A stretch of 64,000 bases of DNA from Pegoplata infirma (taxonomy: Eukaryota > Arthropoda > Insecta > Diptera > Anthomyiidae). Position 1 is the stretch's first letter; each line of letters begins with the position of its first letter. Positions 45,305 through 56,049 of this stretch are shown piece after piece. The position numbers and the translations under genes were made by a program. The notes below the pieces were generated by a model. That model worked only from the letters and a program-made list of their open reading frames with translations. It had not been told where the DNA came from and ran no database searches. The stretch covers positions 44,539,890 through 44,603,889 of the forward strand of contig OY992540.1 in assembly GCA_963921195.1 (NCBI GenBank), given 5' to 3'.

Positions 45305-47105
45305 GATAAGCTAACAATTAACGAAAAAGAAAACAAGAATTACTATATATTTTCATTTTCTTAAAACCAAAAATTTTAATAACTTGGGGTTGTAACTTGG
45401 ATAATAATTCACCTCGTGGTGAATTAAACCTTTTTTTACCAGCTGGTGAATAAAAAGTAACATAACTATTTTTCAACATAAATTTTTTTTTTTTTTCATC
45501 AATTTTTTTTTTTTTCATCAATTTTTTTTTTTTTTTTAATTCTGTTTTATATTTTTTTTTTTTTTCATAAAATTTTTTTATCAAATTTTTTTTCATCAAT
45601 TTTTTTTTTTTTTTCATTAATTTTTTTTTCTTTAATTTTATTTTTTTCATCAAAAATTTTTTTTTTCATCAAAAATTTTTTTTCATTAAGTTTTTTGTTT
45701 TTTCATAAATTTTTTTTTTTTCATCAATTTTTTTTTTCATTAATTTTTTTTTTCATCAATTTTTTTTTATTTCCATCAACATTTTTTTTCATAAATTTTT
45801 ATACCCTTCACTCTATTGATAGAGGGTATATATAAGTTTGTCATTCCGTTTGTAACACCTCAAAATATTTTTCTATGACCCCATAAAGTGTATATTCTCA
45901 TGATCCTCGATCGATTTTAAGACGATCTAGCGATGTCCGTCTGTCTGTCTGTTGAAAACATGCTAACTTTTAAAAGACTTTACAGAGGCTCCTAAAGTTT
46001 GGCATGTTGGGCATTTACCTGGTCAGGTTGGTATTGCAATCCAGTGAAATCGGTCTAGTGGTTCAAAAGTTAAAGGCAAAAGAGAGGCAAGGGATTTTCA
46101 CGAATTTATGAGATAAAAGACACGGTAACTTTCGAACGGCAAGTCTAATGGTGCTGAAGTGCGGCATATATATTTGTCGTACCTGTGGTTCAAAAGTTAT
46201 AAGCAAAATCCCGAATTTCAGATTGGTTTCACCTAAAATTCACGTGTTGAAAAACCCGAGTTTTAAAAAACAAGCTTTAAAAACAATGATAAGCCACAAA
46301 ATTGTACCTCAGAAATATTTTTACACTAAAAAAAAAATACACTCGAAAAAATTTAACACTCAAAAAAAAAAAAATTAGCAAATTATTTTTTTTTTTTACA
46401 AAAATGGCAAAAAAAAGTAGTTTTTTACTCAAAAATAAAATATTTTTAATCAAAATTGTTAGTAGGCATTGTGGAGGGTATTCATAGATTCGGCCAAGTC
46501 GAATTTAACTTTTCTACTTGTTTTTTATCATATTTTTTTCATCAATTTTTTTTATCATATTTTTTTCATCAATTTTTTTCTCACCAAAAAAATTTTTTTT
46601 TCATCATTTTTTTTTACATCAAAAAATTTTTCTTTTCATCAAAAATTTTTTTTCATCAAAATTTTTTTTCACCAAAAATTTTGAGTTCATTACATTTTTT
46701 TAACATAATTTTGTTTTTCGTGAAAAAAAATATTTTTTTTTTACCAAAACGACTTTTAAACCAAGTCTAAGCTTTTCACATAAAAATTTTCCATTTGTTT
46801 GTCAAATGTACATAATACAAGTGAGAGTGTTATATTCTTTGGTGCCGAATCTTTTATACTCTCTCTAAAATGTAAAAACATTTTTTTGCACTTATTTTTG
46901 CACTCACTTACGAAATGTACAGCTCTTTTGGTTTTTTAATGGGGTCCTCGACTGATATTTCAATTCGTTTTGCATGGAATAGCAAAGTAATATAACATTA
47001 TTTTTTTCTAAAAAAAACTTTGCTTTGGCAAGTACACCCAAATCTTCCGCAAAACATTATCATGATTTAATGTTTTGGGCAAGAGTACAAAATTCGAAGG
47101 CATTT
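45305..47105 (-). mobile_element. family F composite, copy 5 (minus strand), with a (GTCY)n element in its tract
   Basis: Read on the minus strand from 47105: CATTAAATCATGATAATG, GTGTACTTGCCAAAGCAAAG, CGAGGACCCCATTAAA, CACTCTCACTTGTATTATGT (46800), AAGCTTAGACTTGG, GATGAAAA tract (46750-46525 and 45795-45480), AACATAACTATTTTT context with CACCAGCTGGTAAAA (45450), CACCACGAGGTGAATTATTA (45420), ending near GTTAGCTTATC (45310). The tract is split by 45798-46520. Confidence 0.78.
45798..46520 (+). mobile_element. (GTCY)n element, near full length, inside the GATGAAAA tract
   Basis: 5' end TATACCCTTCACTCTATTGA with hairpin partner AGAGGGTATATA. It continues GTTTGTAACACCTC, ACCCCATAAAGTG, GATCGATTTTAAGACGATC, GTCCGTCTGTCTGTCTG (45934-45953), GCTAACTTTTAAAAGAC and GGTCAGGTTGGTATTGC. 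The 3' end has the hairpin ATTCGGCCAAGTCGAAT (46488) and CTACTTGTTTTTT. About 720 bp, no convincing frame. Flanked on both sides by CATC/T-rich satellite. Confidence 0.82.
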
Positions 47106-47301
47106 TTTTTTTTATTTTCCTTGGCCTTAAACTTATATGGTACAAATTATTTTATTGGATTAAATAAACCCGTGGCGCCCAATCACTAAAGTTTTGGAAT
47201 TTTGAAAATTTTTTAAAAAATTTATCTTGAAATTTTTGGAAAAATATATTTTTTTTAAAAAATATATAATTATATTCGAGCGGTTGTCAAGATAAACCTA
47301 T

Positions 47302-48402
47302 CACGGTGCCCTGGATAGGATTTAAATAAAATGTTGGTGTTACTCCAATTTTTAAGTGGATTATGTTTTTAGAAGATAAAAGAAAGAAAATGAGCCAAAA
47401 AAGAAAAAAAAGTACTAGGCGCTTTTTTTTTGGCGGGCAAAAAGATGAATTTCAAAAAAACAAAAAAGAATTTATTCTTTCAAAGGCATTAAAATTTTAA
47501 TATGCGGATGTAAATTCATCACATATTTACTTATCAGTGAGATTTATATATTTATGTAACATATTTTTCCAGATATGAGACTTAAAAGAATAATTTCACT
47601 ATTAATTGAAACTAAATGAAATATGTCCTTGTAAATTATTTATAAATGTAAGTTATTAAAAGTTTTCAGTGTACTACTCAGACGGACAGCAAAACACACA
47701 TTTGCCTCAGTTTAAACCTTAGTGAGTCATATAATTTTAAAAGAATTAATATTTTTTTGTTAAAAATGTTTTTTCAAAACTAAGAAAAATCAGAAAACGA
47801 TAGTAAAAATCATTAAAAATGTGTTTGCAATGCCTAAGGAAGAGTAAAATAAAGTAAATAGTTTAAAAAGAGATACAGAAAGTGGTTTGGACTATTTGTT
47901 TATTGCGAAACTTATGGATGGACTTAATATCCTTTTTTAATTTTGATTATTTCGCCAAAAATCCTTTGTAAATTTTGTTTGTATTGTTGGGGTAACTTCC
48001 TCCCTTCAAAATCTAGAAACGGGATCAATATTAAATGTGAAGTAACTGCTAGAGTTAAAATTTTCATTAAATTAAAGAAGAAATTTGATTTTTTCTCACT
48101 AAATAGTGAAATTATTCTTTTAAGTCTCATATCTGAAAAAATATGTCACATATATATTTAAATCTCACTGTCAAGTGAATATGTGATGAATTTACATCTG
48201 TATAAAAAATTTTTAATGCATTTGAAAGAATAAATTCTTTTTTGTTTTTTTGAAATTCATCTTTTTGGCCGCCAAAAAAAAGCGCCTAGTACTTTTTTTT
48301 CTTTTTTGGCTCATTTTCTTTCTTTTATAGTCCAAAAACATAATCCGTTTAAAAATTGGAGTAACACCAAAATTTTATTTAAATCCTCTCCAGGGCACCG
48401 TG
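47302..48402. mobile_element. 1.1 kb fold-back element (CACGGTGCCCTGG ends)
   Basis: Ends CACGGTGCCCTGGATAGGAT and ATCCTCTCCAGGGCACCGTG. Arms of about 300 bp pair (AGGCGCTTTTTTTTTGGC with GCCAAAAAAAAGCGCCT; GATGAATTTACATC with its partner; ATATGAGACTTAAAAGAATA with TATTCTTTTAAGTCTCATAT). The unpaired loop is about 47620-48080. The flanks share CTAT, a possible 4-bp TSD, weakly supported. Confidence 0.82.
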
Positions 48403-48439
48403 CTATTTGAAATTTTCAAAAAATCTAAAAATTTTTTTC

Positions 48440-49105
48440 GTCGTCTATATCAATATTAAGTTGTATAGAGGATTTCCAGGATGAAATTGTGACAAAATTT
48501 GACGGAAATGGCTGATATCAAACGTTGCTATGTTTTTTGTGTGTCACTTATTAAAAAGTTAATTAGCTTTATACAACCATTAATTTTTATTTTTTTTTTG
48601 TTATTTACATAAAGATTATTACTATGAAGACACCATTCAAAATCATTCAGTCATTCACAGTTCCGGTCTAGATTTTTGTTTGTTGTCATCTCATTTATAA
48701 AAACATAATTATGTTGTTTATGGCTACGTAAAATGGTAAAAGACCTTAAAAGTTTCATTGTTTAAAAAACATAAGGTGCGTTAAGTATGATTTTGTTAAT
48801 AATAACTCAAATATGGAGAATATTTAAACGTGATGAAATGTAATTGAGGAAATTTCAAAAAATAACAAATTATGGAGGGGTGAAATTGTAAAGATTTCTT
48901 AATTATTTCTTAAATTAATTTAAATTTGTTTTGTAATTTTTAGCATATTAAATATATAATTCCTCTAATACAAACAATAATTAGCAAATATTTGTGTTTA
49001 TTTAATTTTAATTAAATAAATTATTGAATATTTTATTGTTTCTGACATTATTTGAAAATTTAAATTAGATTAAACAAATATTATATACGGGATATTGCTA
49101 CTGTA
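48440..49105. other. unassigned AT-rich stretch
   Basis: Nothing recognised. Confidence 0.5.
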
Positions 49106-49108
49106 CAT

Positions 49109-49674
49109 TAGGGTGGAGAAAATTTAGCTTTTTTTTTGAATTTAGAAAACGTAGGGTTCGGGAATGTTGCCTTTTTGAGGTCAATAGTAAGACACAAAAA
49201 TATTTAACCTGTTGAACAATGGCCTTGGGTTCCTTTTTTGACGTAAAAATAGGAAAGTTCCGAACAATGTGAAAAAAATTAATATTAACTTTTTTTGCTT
49301 AAAATATTATACTCAAAAGAAAAACTTTTACAAAAAATCTGTAAAAGGACTTTCAATTTGATTTAGAAAACTTTCCACAGATTTTTCTGCTAAGATTGAT
49401 ATTTTTACTAAAATCTCTGTCATTAAGTTTAAGAAAATAGCAGAAACTTTACTGCGTTTTCAACAAACCGGGACTGCTAAAATCAACTGATTTCTAATAT
49501 GGCTCAAAATGGGTGTGTTTTCAGCAGATGCTTCTGCTGATTGAACATATAATTTATTTTCAGTGCAGTTTATATTCGGACAATACTGTCCTACGGGCCC
49601 AACATTCCCGACCCCGACGATTCCCGACCCCGACGATTTCGAAATTCTAAAAAAACTTAATTTGCTTCACCCTA
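49109..49674. mobile_element. TAGGGTGGAG-ended element, 566 bp, with nested CACT-ended insertion
   Basis: Left TAGGGTGGAGAAAATTTAGC, right (complement) TAGGGTGAAGCAAATTAAG. Both are followed by TTTTTT-GAATTT and then GGGTTCGGGAATGTTG / GGTCGGGAATCGTCGG. The right side repeats CCCGACCCCGACGATT. The flanks CTGTACAT and CTACATAT match poorly, so the TSD is uncertain. Inside, 49310-49566 is bounded by ACTCAAAAGAAAAA and ATTTTCAGTG and belongs to the repeat family at 63120. A truncated relative lies at 18948. Confidence 0.75.
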
Positions 49675-49982
49675 CTACATATTATGGAATTTATAATTGC
49701 TTCATATATATGACATGCACGTTTGAAGTTTATAACATGAAAAAAATGCATTTTAATTATTTTAAAATATTATTTTAATGAGTTTATTAAATTATAAAAA
49801 ACTTTTTTATTTCTACACTCACCCTTATAACTTTTTAAAGTGATTGTTATATTAAATTTACAGATGTGAAGCTATTGAAACAAATTATTAGTAATTTTAC
49901 CAGTGATTCTGTTTAATCAATATTATTCAAAATTCTCGAACTTAAAGCAGATTTTTCTCTCAAAATAACTGTTTAAGTAAAA

Positions 49983-52350
49983 CCAGGCGCAGATCCAGCT
50001 TGTGGATTTGGGGAGAGGGGACCTGTTTCTAGATTTTTCTGTAGGAATAATTTGCGAACTTTCTTAGAATTTTCTATACGAAAATTCTGACAAACTTTTA
50101 TACAAAAATATGATAATTTTTTCCTGGGAAAAAATCTGAGAATTTTTCACAGGGAAAATCTGATATTTCTTCTTTCGAAAAACCTGAGAAGAAGATGGGT
50201 AAAAAGAAAAGGAAAATATGTGAAACATTTTTTCTAGGAATAATGTCCAAATATTTCTAATCATAGAATTTATGAATCTTAGAAGTTTTGTTATAGAAAA
50301 AAAGTTTCGGAATCCTTAAATTTTTCTATTGGAAAAATAAGCAAATGTTCTTCAGGGAAAATTTAAGAATGTTTCTGTAGAAAAAAAGGTATTAGAAGCT
50401 AAGGCTTTTTCTATTGGAAAAATTCACAGAATCTGTAACTTTTTTGTATACTTAAAAAAGTTCTCTGAATCTAAAACTATTTCTTTAGGAAAAATATCTT
50501 TGATTCTGAGATTAATTTCAATTGAAATAGGTCTCAAAATCTTAGACTTTTTAATATGAAAAGCTAAGACCGTTTCTACAGGAAAAAAGACTTAGAATCC
50601 TAGAAAAAAATATGTCTGCCAGAATTTGTGAGTTCTTATAAAAAAAAAGTTCGGGAATCTGAGACCTTTTAAATAGGAAAAGTAACTCAGAATCTGAGAC
50701 TTTTCTGTAGAAAAAATGCCTCAGAATCTTAAACTTTTAGGACATTTTTTTCTGGATTTTTTTTTTAATCTGAAAATGTCTCAGAATCTATTAATTTTTC
50801 TGTAAGAAAATGTCTGAGACATATACTCTGAGTCATTTTTCTATAGAAAAAAAGTCTCAGAAGCTGAGACTTTTTCTATAGGAAAAATGTCTCAAAATCT
50901 AAAAATTTTTCAGATGCTCAGATTTCTTAATAGAAAATATGTTAGAGAATCTTTTTTGTTTTTTGTATAAAAAAATTAATAGATTTTAAGACTTTTCAAT
51001 AGGAAATAAGGTTCAGAAAATGTTTGAGAATCTTTGACTTCTTCTAAGGAAGAATGTTTCAGAAAACTATTCTTTTTCTTTAGAAAAGGGTTCAGAATTT
51101 ATACTGAAAGATTTTTTTTCATTACGGCTATGAAAACGTGCATTGATGCTATAAAAAATCATTAGAAGTCAGCCAATGATGACCTTCATAGAATCTATGA
51201 AACAAATTCACAGAAATCTATCTATGAAAATCTATGAAAAAGTTTATAAGCAATAAAAAAACTTTGTTATTTGACAATAAACACCACAGCCGGTAGGTCT
51301 TGGGTTCGAGTACCGGCCAGGACAGCAATGATTTATATATTTTTTTGTTTTTATTTTTTTAATATATTTATTAGATTTTTTGAATTATTGTAACATTATT
51401 TTAATTATTAAAAAAAAAAATAAAGGGCATATTGATGGCATTTTTTTCTGTGAATGTCATTTAATAATTCTATGAATTTTTCTATGAATCTAACAAAATC
51501 TATGAATAAAATTCTATGAAATATTTCACAATACTAATGAATATTCCTTTAGCCAATGAATTGTTTCATAGATTCTATGAATTTGGTTTTATGAAATTTG
51601 TTCATAGATATTATAAACAATAATTCCTTCAAAATATTTTAAAAGGCATTAAAGTCTTTTTCTAATCTCATATAATTTCTAGAAAAGCTTTTCAAAACAT
51701 GAAAATTTTGGTGTAGAAAGAATGTTTCGGTATGTAGAAAACAATATTTCAAACCTAAGAAAATTTCTATTAGGAAAAATTCAAATAACCTGAGAATTTT
51801 TCTATACGAACAATTTTTCTACATATGGAAAATTTTTGGGCAATTTTGGAAAATTGCCTATGTATCTGAAACTTTTATATATGGAAGTGTAGCAGAATCT
51901 GAAAATTTTTCTATAGCAAGAATTTTAAAAATTCTAGAAGCTTTTCTCTAGCAAAACGCCTCAAAACCTTAGAATATTTCCATTGGGATAACGTCTCGGA
52001 ATCATAGAAATTCTCTTCAAGCAAATGACTTAAACAAATTTTAAAATAAAATTTTTTTTTGGATAAACATCAAATCTGATATATTTTATATTGGAAAATT
52101 GTTTCAAAATCTGGGTCTTGCGAACCTGAGAATTTCTTAAAGAGATATTTTTAAAAATATCAAACACTTTTTTTAGTTCTAAAACCTTACAAATTTTTGA
52201 AGTTTGGAAGTGTTTCCACACAAAAAAATATTAAAAACCTTATCTAATGATTCAAATCCAACCTAAGGTCCCCTGCAAAAAAAAGCTTTTTTGAGAAAAA
52301 AAAAATAAAAAATTTCCTTCCTCAAAACCAAGAGCTGGAACCGCGCCTGG
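49983..52350. mobile_element. 2.4 kb TIR-bounded unit filled with a minisatellite
   Basis: Ends CCAGGCGCAGATCCAGCT and (complement) CCAGGCGCGGTTCCAGCT. Nearly the whole interior is a degenerate tandem array of units such as TCTCAGAATCTGAGACTTTT plus TCTATAGGAAAAA (about 40-70 bp each, dozens of units). The array is interrupted at about 51150-51620 by a block rich in TCTATGAA/TTCATAGA, with inverted CATAGAATCTATGAAACAA / TTGTTTCATAGATTCTATG and a B-box-like piece at 51300. No clear TSD. No coding frame. Confidence 0.7.
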
Positions 52351-52529
52351 CTATCAATACAACATATTGAAGAAGTCATGGGGAACATGTTTTTTTTTAG
52401 CTGGACATTTGGTGTGGCTCATACAAAAAGGGATTAAAATGTTCAAAAATGTGTATTTTCGAGCTACCCTTCTGAAATTTGGCACAAATAAGTCTTATAA
52501 GTTCAGAAATTGGCAATGAATAACACCGC

Positions 52530-52730
52530 TCAACACTCATTTTCCGGTTTGAATTCTGGTGCTCGATTTTAGTAGACTTTGATCTCCTAATTCCAAATCT
52601 GTTCTCCAAATTTTTCCATCACGTCCAGATTTTTAGTTATTCACGGTTGAAAATGCGAAAAATTACGATTATTTGAAAGCCTTCACAGCAGCCATTCAGT
52701 GGAATACAAATCTGGTATAAAGCGCAAAAG
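52530..52730. repeat. left arm of an inverted repeat that encloses the 9.1 kb element
   Basis: CCGGTTTGAA, ATTCCAAATCTG, CTCCAAATTTTT, CATCACGTC, GGTTGAAAATGCGAAAAA, TTTGAAAGCC, GGAATACAAATCTGGTA correspond in reverse complement to 62280-62460. The block GAGC.CAGATTTGGAAT also occurs at 31905. Confidence 0.82.
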
Positions 52731-53264
52731 TATAATTTGTCTATGGTCCAAAATAGAAAACAATCAATGATGGGTACCAATACCTTTTCGATACCAATAC
52801 CCGTTAATACCAATTCAAATTGAAAACCAATACCAATTAAAATCCAATACCTTTATTTGTGCGATACCAATACCGATAAAAAACCAATACCAATTCCCCA
52901 CTACCAATACCAATTAAAACCCAATACTTTTATTCTTCAAAACCAATACCAATAAAAAACCAATACCAATTCATTTTTTTCTACTTTCGTATCGGTTTTG
53001 TTTCGGTTTTTTGTGTTCTTATTTTCGTTTGTTTTAATTGTGACGTCAAACATTATTAAGTTTTACCTGACTAACGAATTGCAAAAGATGTTACATCGAT
53101 CAGTAATCGTTTGCATGCAATGTCACATAACAAAAAGGAGTTAGCTACTTGAATTTTAAAAGCCATAAAAACATAAAAGAAATATTTTTTGTCACGGTTT
53201 TTATGACCCCTTTTCTGTGAAATTTTTTCTTTTGCAAACATTGTTAAATTTGATATATGTACAT

Positions 53265-54214
53265 TAGAGTGTCCCTTATTTTGGAAATGTTGGAAATGTT
53301 GAGACGGTACCCCCTCATTTTTTTCCTTTTGACTAAAAAATAACTCAGGAAAAATTTTACGCCCCTACGACCACGCCTTCCCTACGCGACGGGGCCGTAA
53401 AGAGCGGGGCCTTAAAAATCATTTTTCCATACAAAGCAAAAAATTTTTTTTTTGATTTTAAATTTTTTTGTTATTAATTATAATATTACTTGCTTAGCTT
53501 ATTCACGACAAAAAATTTGATTTTGGTGGGATGAGGCTTTCAGTTCTACAAAATTTTTCGAAAAAAAAAATTTAGAGCTTTTGGGGTCCTACAGTAAAAA
53601 TTTTTTAAAAAATATTTTTTTTTAGTTTTGACAAGCAACCGTTTTAGTTGAATTGTTGCTTTTAATGATATATTTTCATAAAAAAATATTATTCCTATCT
53701 GTGACATCTTTATCGTGATCTAAAAAAGTGTAAAAAATGCATTTTTGATGTTTTTCGATACACGATCAAGATGTCACAGATATGAATAATATTTTTTTAT
53801 GAATATATATCATTAAAAGAAACATTACAACTAAAACCGTTGCTTGTCAAAACTAAAAAAAAAAAAATTTTTAAAAAATTTTTACTGTAGGACCCCAAAA
53901 GCTCAAAATTTTTTTTTTTCGAAAAATTTTTTAGAACTGAAAGCCTCATCCCACCAAAATCAAATTTTTTGTCGTGAATAAGCTAACCAAGTAATATTAT
54001 AATTAATAACAAAAAAATTAAAAATCTAAAAAAAATTTTTTGGTTTGTATGGAAAAATGATTTTTTAGGCCCCGTTCTTTAAGGCCCCGTCGCGTATGGA
54101 AGGCGTGGTCGTAGGGGCGTAAAATTTTTCCTGAGTTATTTTTTAGTCAAAAGGAAAAAAATTAGGGGGTACCGTCTCAACATTTCCAACATTTCCAAAA
54201 TAAGGGACACTCTA
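53265..54214. mobile_element. 950-bp near-perfect palindromic hAT-like element
   Basis: Ends TAGAGTGTCCCTTATTTTGG and CCAAAATAAGGGACACTCTA, TSD ATGTACAT at 53257-53264 and 54215-54222, exact. The two halves are complementary almost throughout (GGTACCCCCTCATTTT, CCCCTACGACCACGCC, AAAAGCTC, AAAACCGTTGCTTGTCAAAA), meeting near 53740. Few mismatches imply a recent origin or gene conversion between arms. Confidence 0.93.
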
Positions 54215-54684
54215 ATGTACATTGAATGTCACTGCACTCTTCTTTGCGTTGTAAAAAAAATACTAATGTCCTTTTTTGGAAATTCCAAAATTTTAATCAA
54301 GCAGACGTTACAAAATTTTATGTCACAACACCAGAATGCAGAAAAAAACATTTATTGTTTTATTAGAGGAACAGTCATATTATATAAGAATTTAAGAACG
54401 CATAATGTGCAGTTTACACTTGCTATTTTTGAGAGTTTAAGGGCTACATGTTTAAAAAATTATTTTTTCTGTATCCATTACGTTTTTATTCTGTTACTGT
54501 TTTGTTAAACAACTTGTTTAAGGTCGTAAGTGTGAACCCCATATAAGAAAAAAATTGACCCGTGTAATCGCAATTGGCAAAAGATCTAAAATCGAAAAAG
54601 GGGCCCCCTGCATGATAAACCATTTCGATCACCTTTTTCAAAAAAATATTTATGTATGAAAAGGATGAATTTCAGGTATATTTG

Positions 54685-55505
54685 CCCATGCAGAAATTTC
54701 CAGCGGTACAAAAAAAAAGTACTGCCAAAGCACTTATCTTTTGTAAAATAAAGCGCTTTGCCAACGTTTCAAATTACAACCTTAAAAGTGCTTTGGCATT
54801 ACTTTTGTACAATTTTTGTTAGAATATTTTTTTTTATATTTTTACTATTTATTAAATTCTTTTATTACAATTATTTGTGTAACAGTGTAATAGCAATTGT
54901 TTCATCATAACAATATATTTATATTAATTTTTAACATTGTACAATCCGATTTCTTTTGAAGACAATGTTGGGTAGTTCAAAAAATCGGTAATTTTATTAA
55001 TAATATTTCTCTTTAAAAATTAATTGTGGCATTTGTTAACCGAAAGCTTTAAAAAATAATTATTCGGGACTCGCTACTGTACTTTTACAACATTTAATAT
55101 AAGCTAGGGCTATCATATCGCAGCAAAAAGCCAACACATTAAATTAAAAAGGTTTCCCATTCAATGGTATAACTTTAAAAAAAAATTAAAATATATTTCA
55201 AGTTCATAGATTAATACCTTCTCTAAAGAAAACATTGTATTCCACCACAAATTCTTCTAAAAACTCTCTAGAATTTTTTTAAGCGCTGGGAAACCATCCC
55301 AATTTTGGTTTTTGAAGCGCTGCCACAACAATATATGTTTGGTTTTAAGGTACTTTGCCAGAGCTTTGAGAACCTACGGCACTATATTGCAACGGTGTTA
55401 TAAATCTCGTACTTACGCAGTACTTATATAAGAAAACTGACAGTACTTGTACTACCGTGCAAAGTACTTTAGCTCTACTGGCCCGTTTGTATTTTTCTGC
55501 CTGGG
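54685..55505. mobile_element. probable inverted-end element (CCCATGCAGAAA ends)
   Basis: CCCATGCAGAAATTTCCAGC left, CCCAGGCAGAAAAATACAAA right (complement). Inside are inverted blocks around AAAGTACTGCCAAAGCACTT and AAGGTACTTTGCCAGAGCTT, and GCAAAGTACTTTAGC. The imperfect inverted end and lack of a TSD make this moderate. AAGCGCTGCCACAA inside also occurs at 22-35 of the window. Confidence 0.55.
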
Positions 55506-56049
55506 TGGTTACAAATGTTAAGTCTCATCTTTCTGCAATTAAAAAATATCTCCCCTTGACCACCGGAATTAATATGTGCATTAAATGCAATGTGCATCAG
55601 CACAGAAATTGTTTCAAGCAAAAACGAAAAATTTGCATTTTTTTAGTTTAGGCTTTTAATTTTTTTATTAATTAATATTAATTTTTTTTTAGATTTAATT
55701 TATTATCAAATTCCACTAATTGAAACATTTTGAAACTATTTTTTTTTAAAATAACGAAATAAATTAATAAAATAGCAAATAAATCCAAATATTAAAATTG
55801 TATAAAAAGTTTAAATACAGGCTTTTCTGGAATAACGGAACATTACAATTTTTTTTACAAGAGTTTTGAGATCAGCCGGTGCTAAATTTACTAAATAGGA
55901 ACCTTAAAAAAAAAATGAATCTTTGTCCAAAATGGGTTAAGCATGTACTATTTAGTTTAAAGTTTGTCATAATTCTGAATGCAAATACTGCTAAAAAATA
56001 TATTTTTTTAAAAGGGGTTTTTCAAAAAAAAAACATCCCTCACGCAAAA

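Noticed and set aside
45318..45653. Lysine-rich 111-codon frame
   Set aside because: Artefact of the (TTTTCATC)n tract read on the minus strand; similar frames occur in every such tract.
46456..46770. Phenylalanine-rich frames in three reading frames
   Set aside because: T-rich satellite tract, open in several frames at once.
47302..48402. 4-bp TSD CTAT
   Set aside because: A 4-bp match in AT-rich sequence is weak, so it is kept only as a possibility.
49109..49674. Claim of an 8-bp TSD for this element
   Set aside because: CTGTACAT and CTACATAT agree at only five of eight positions, so the TSD was not asserted.
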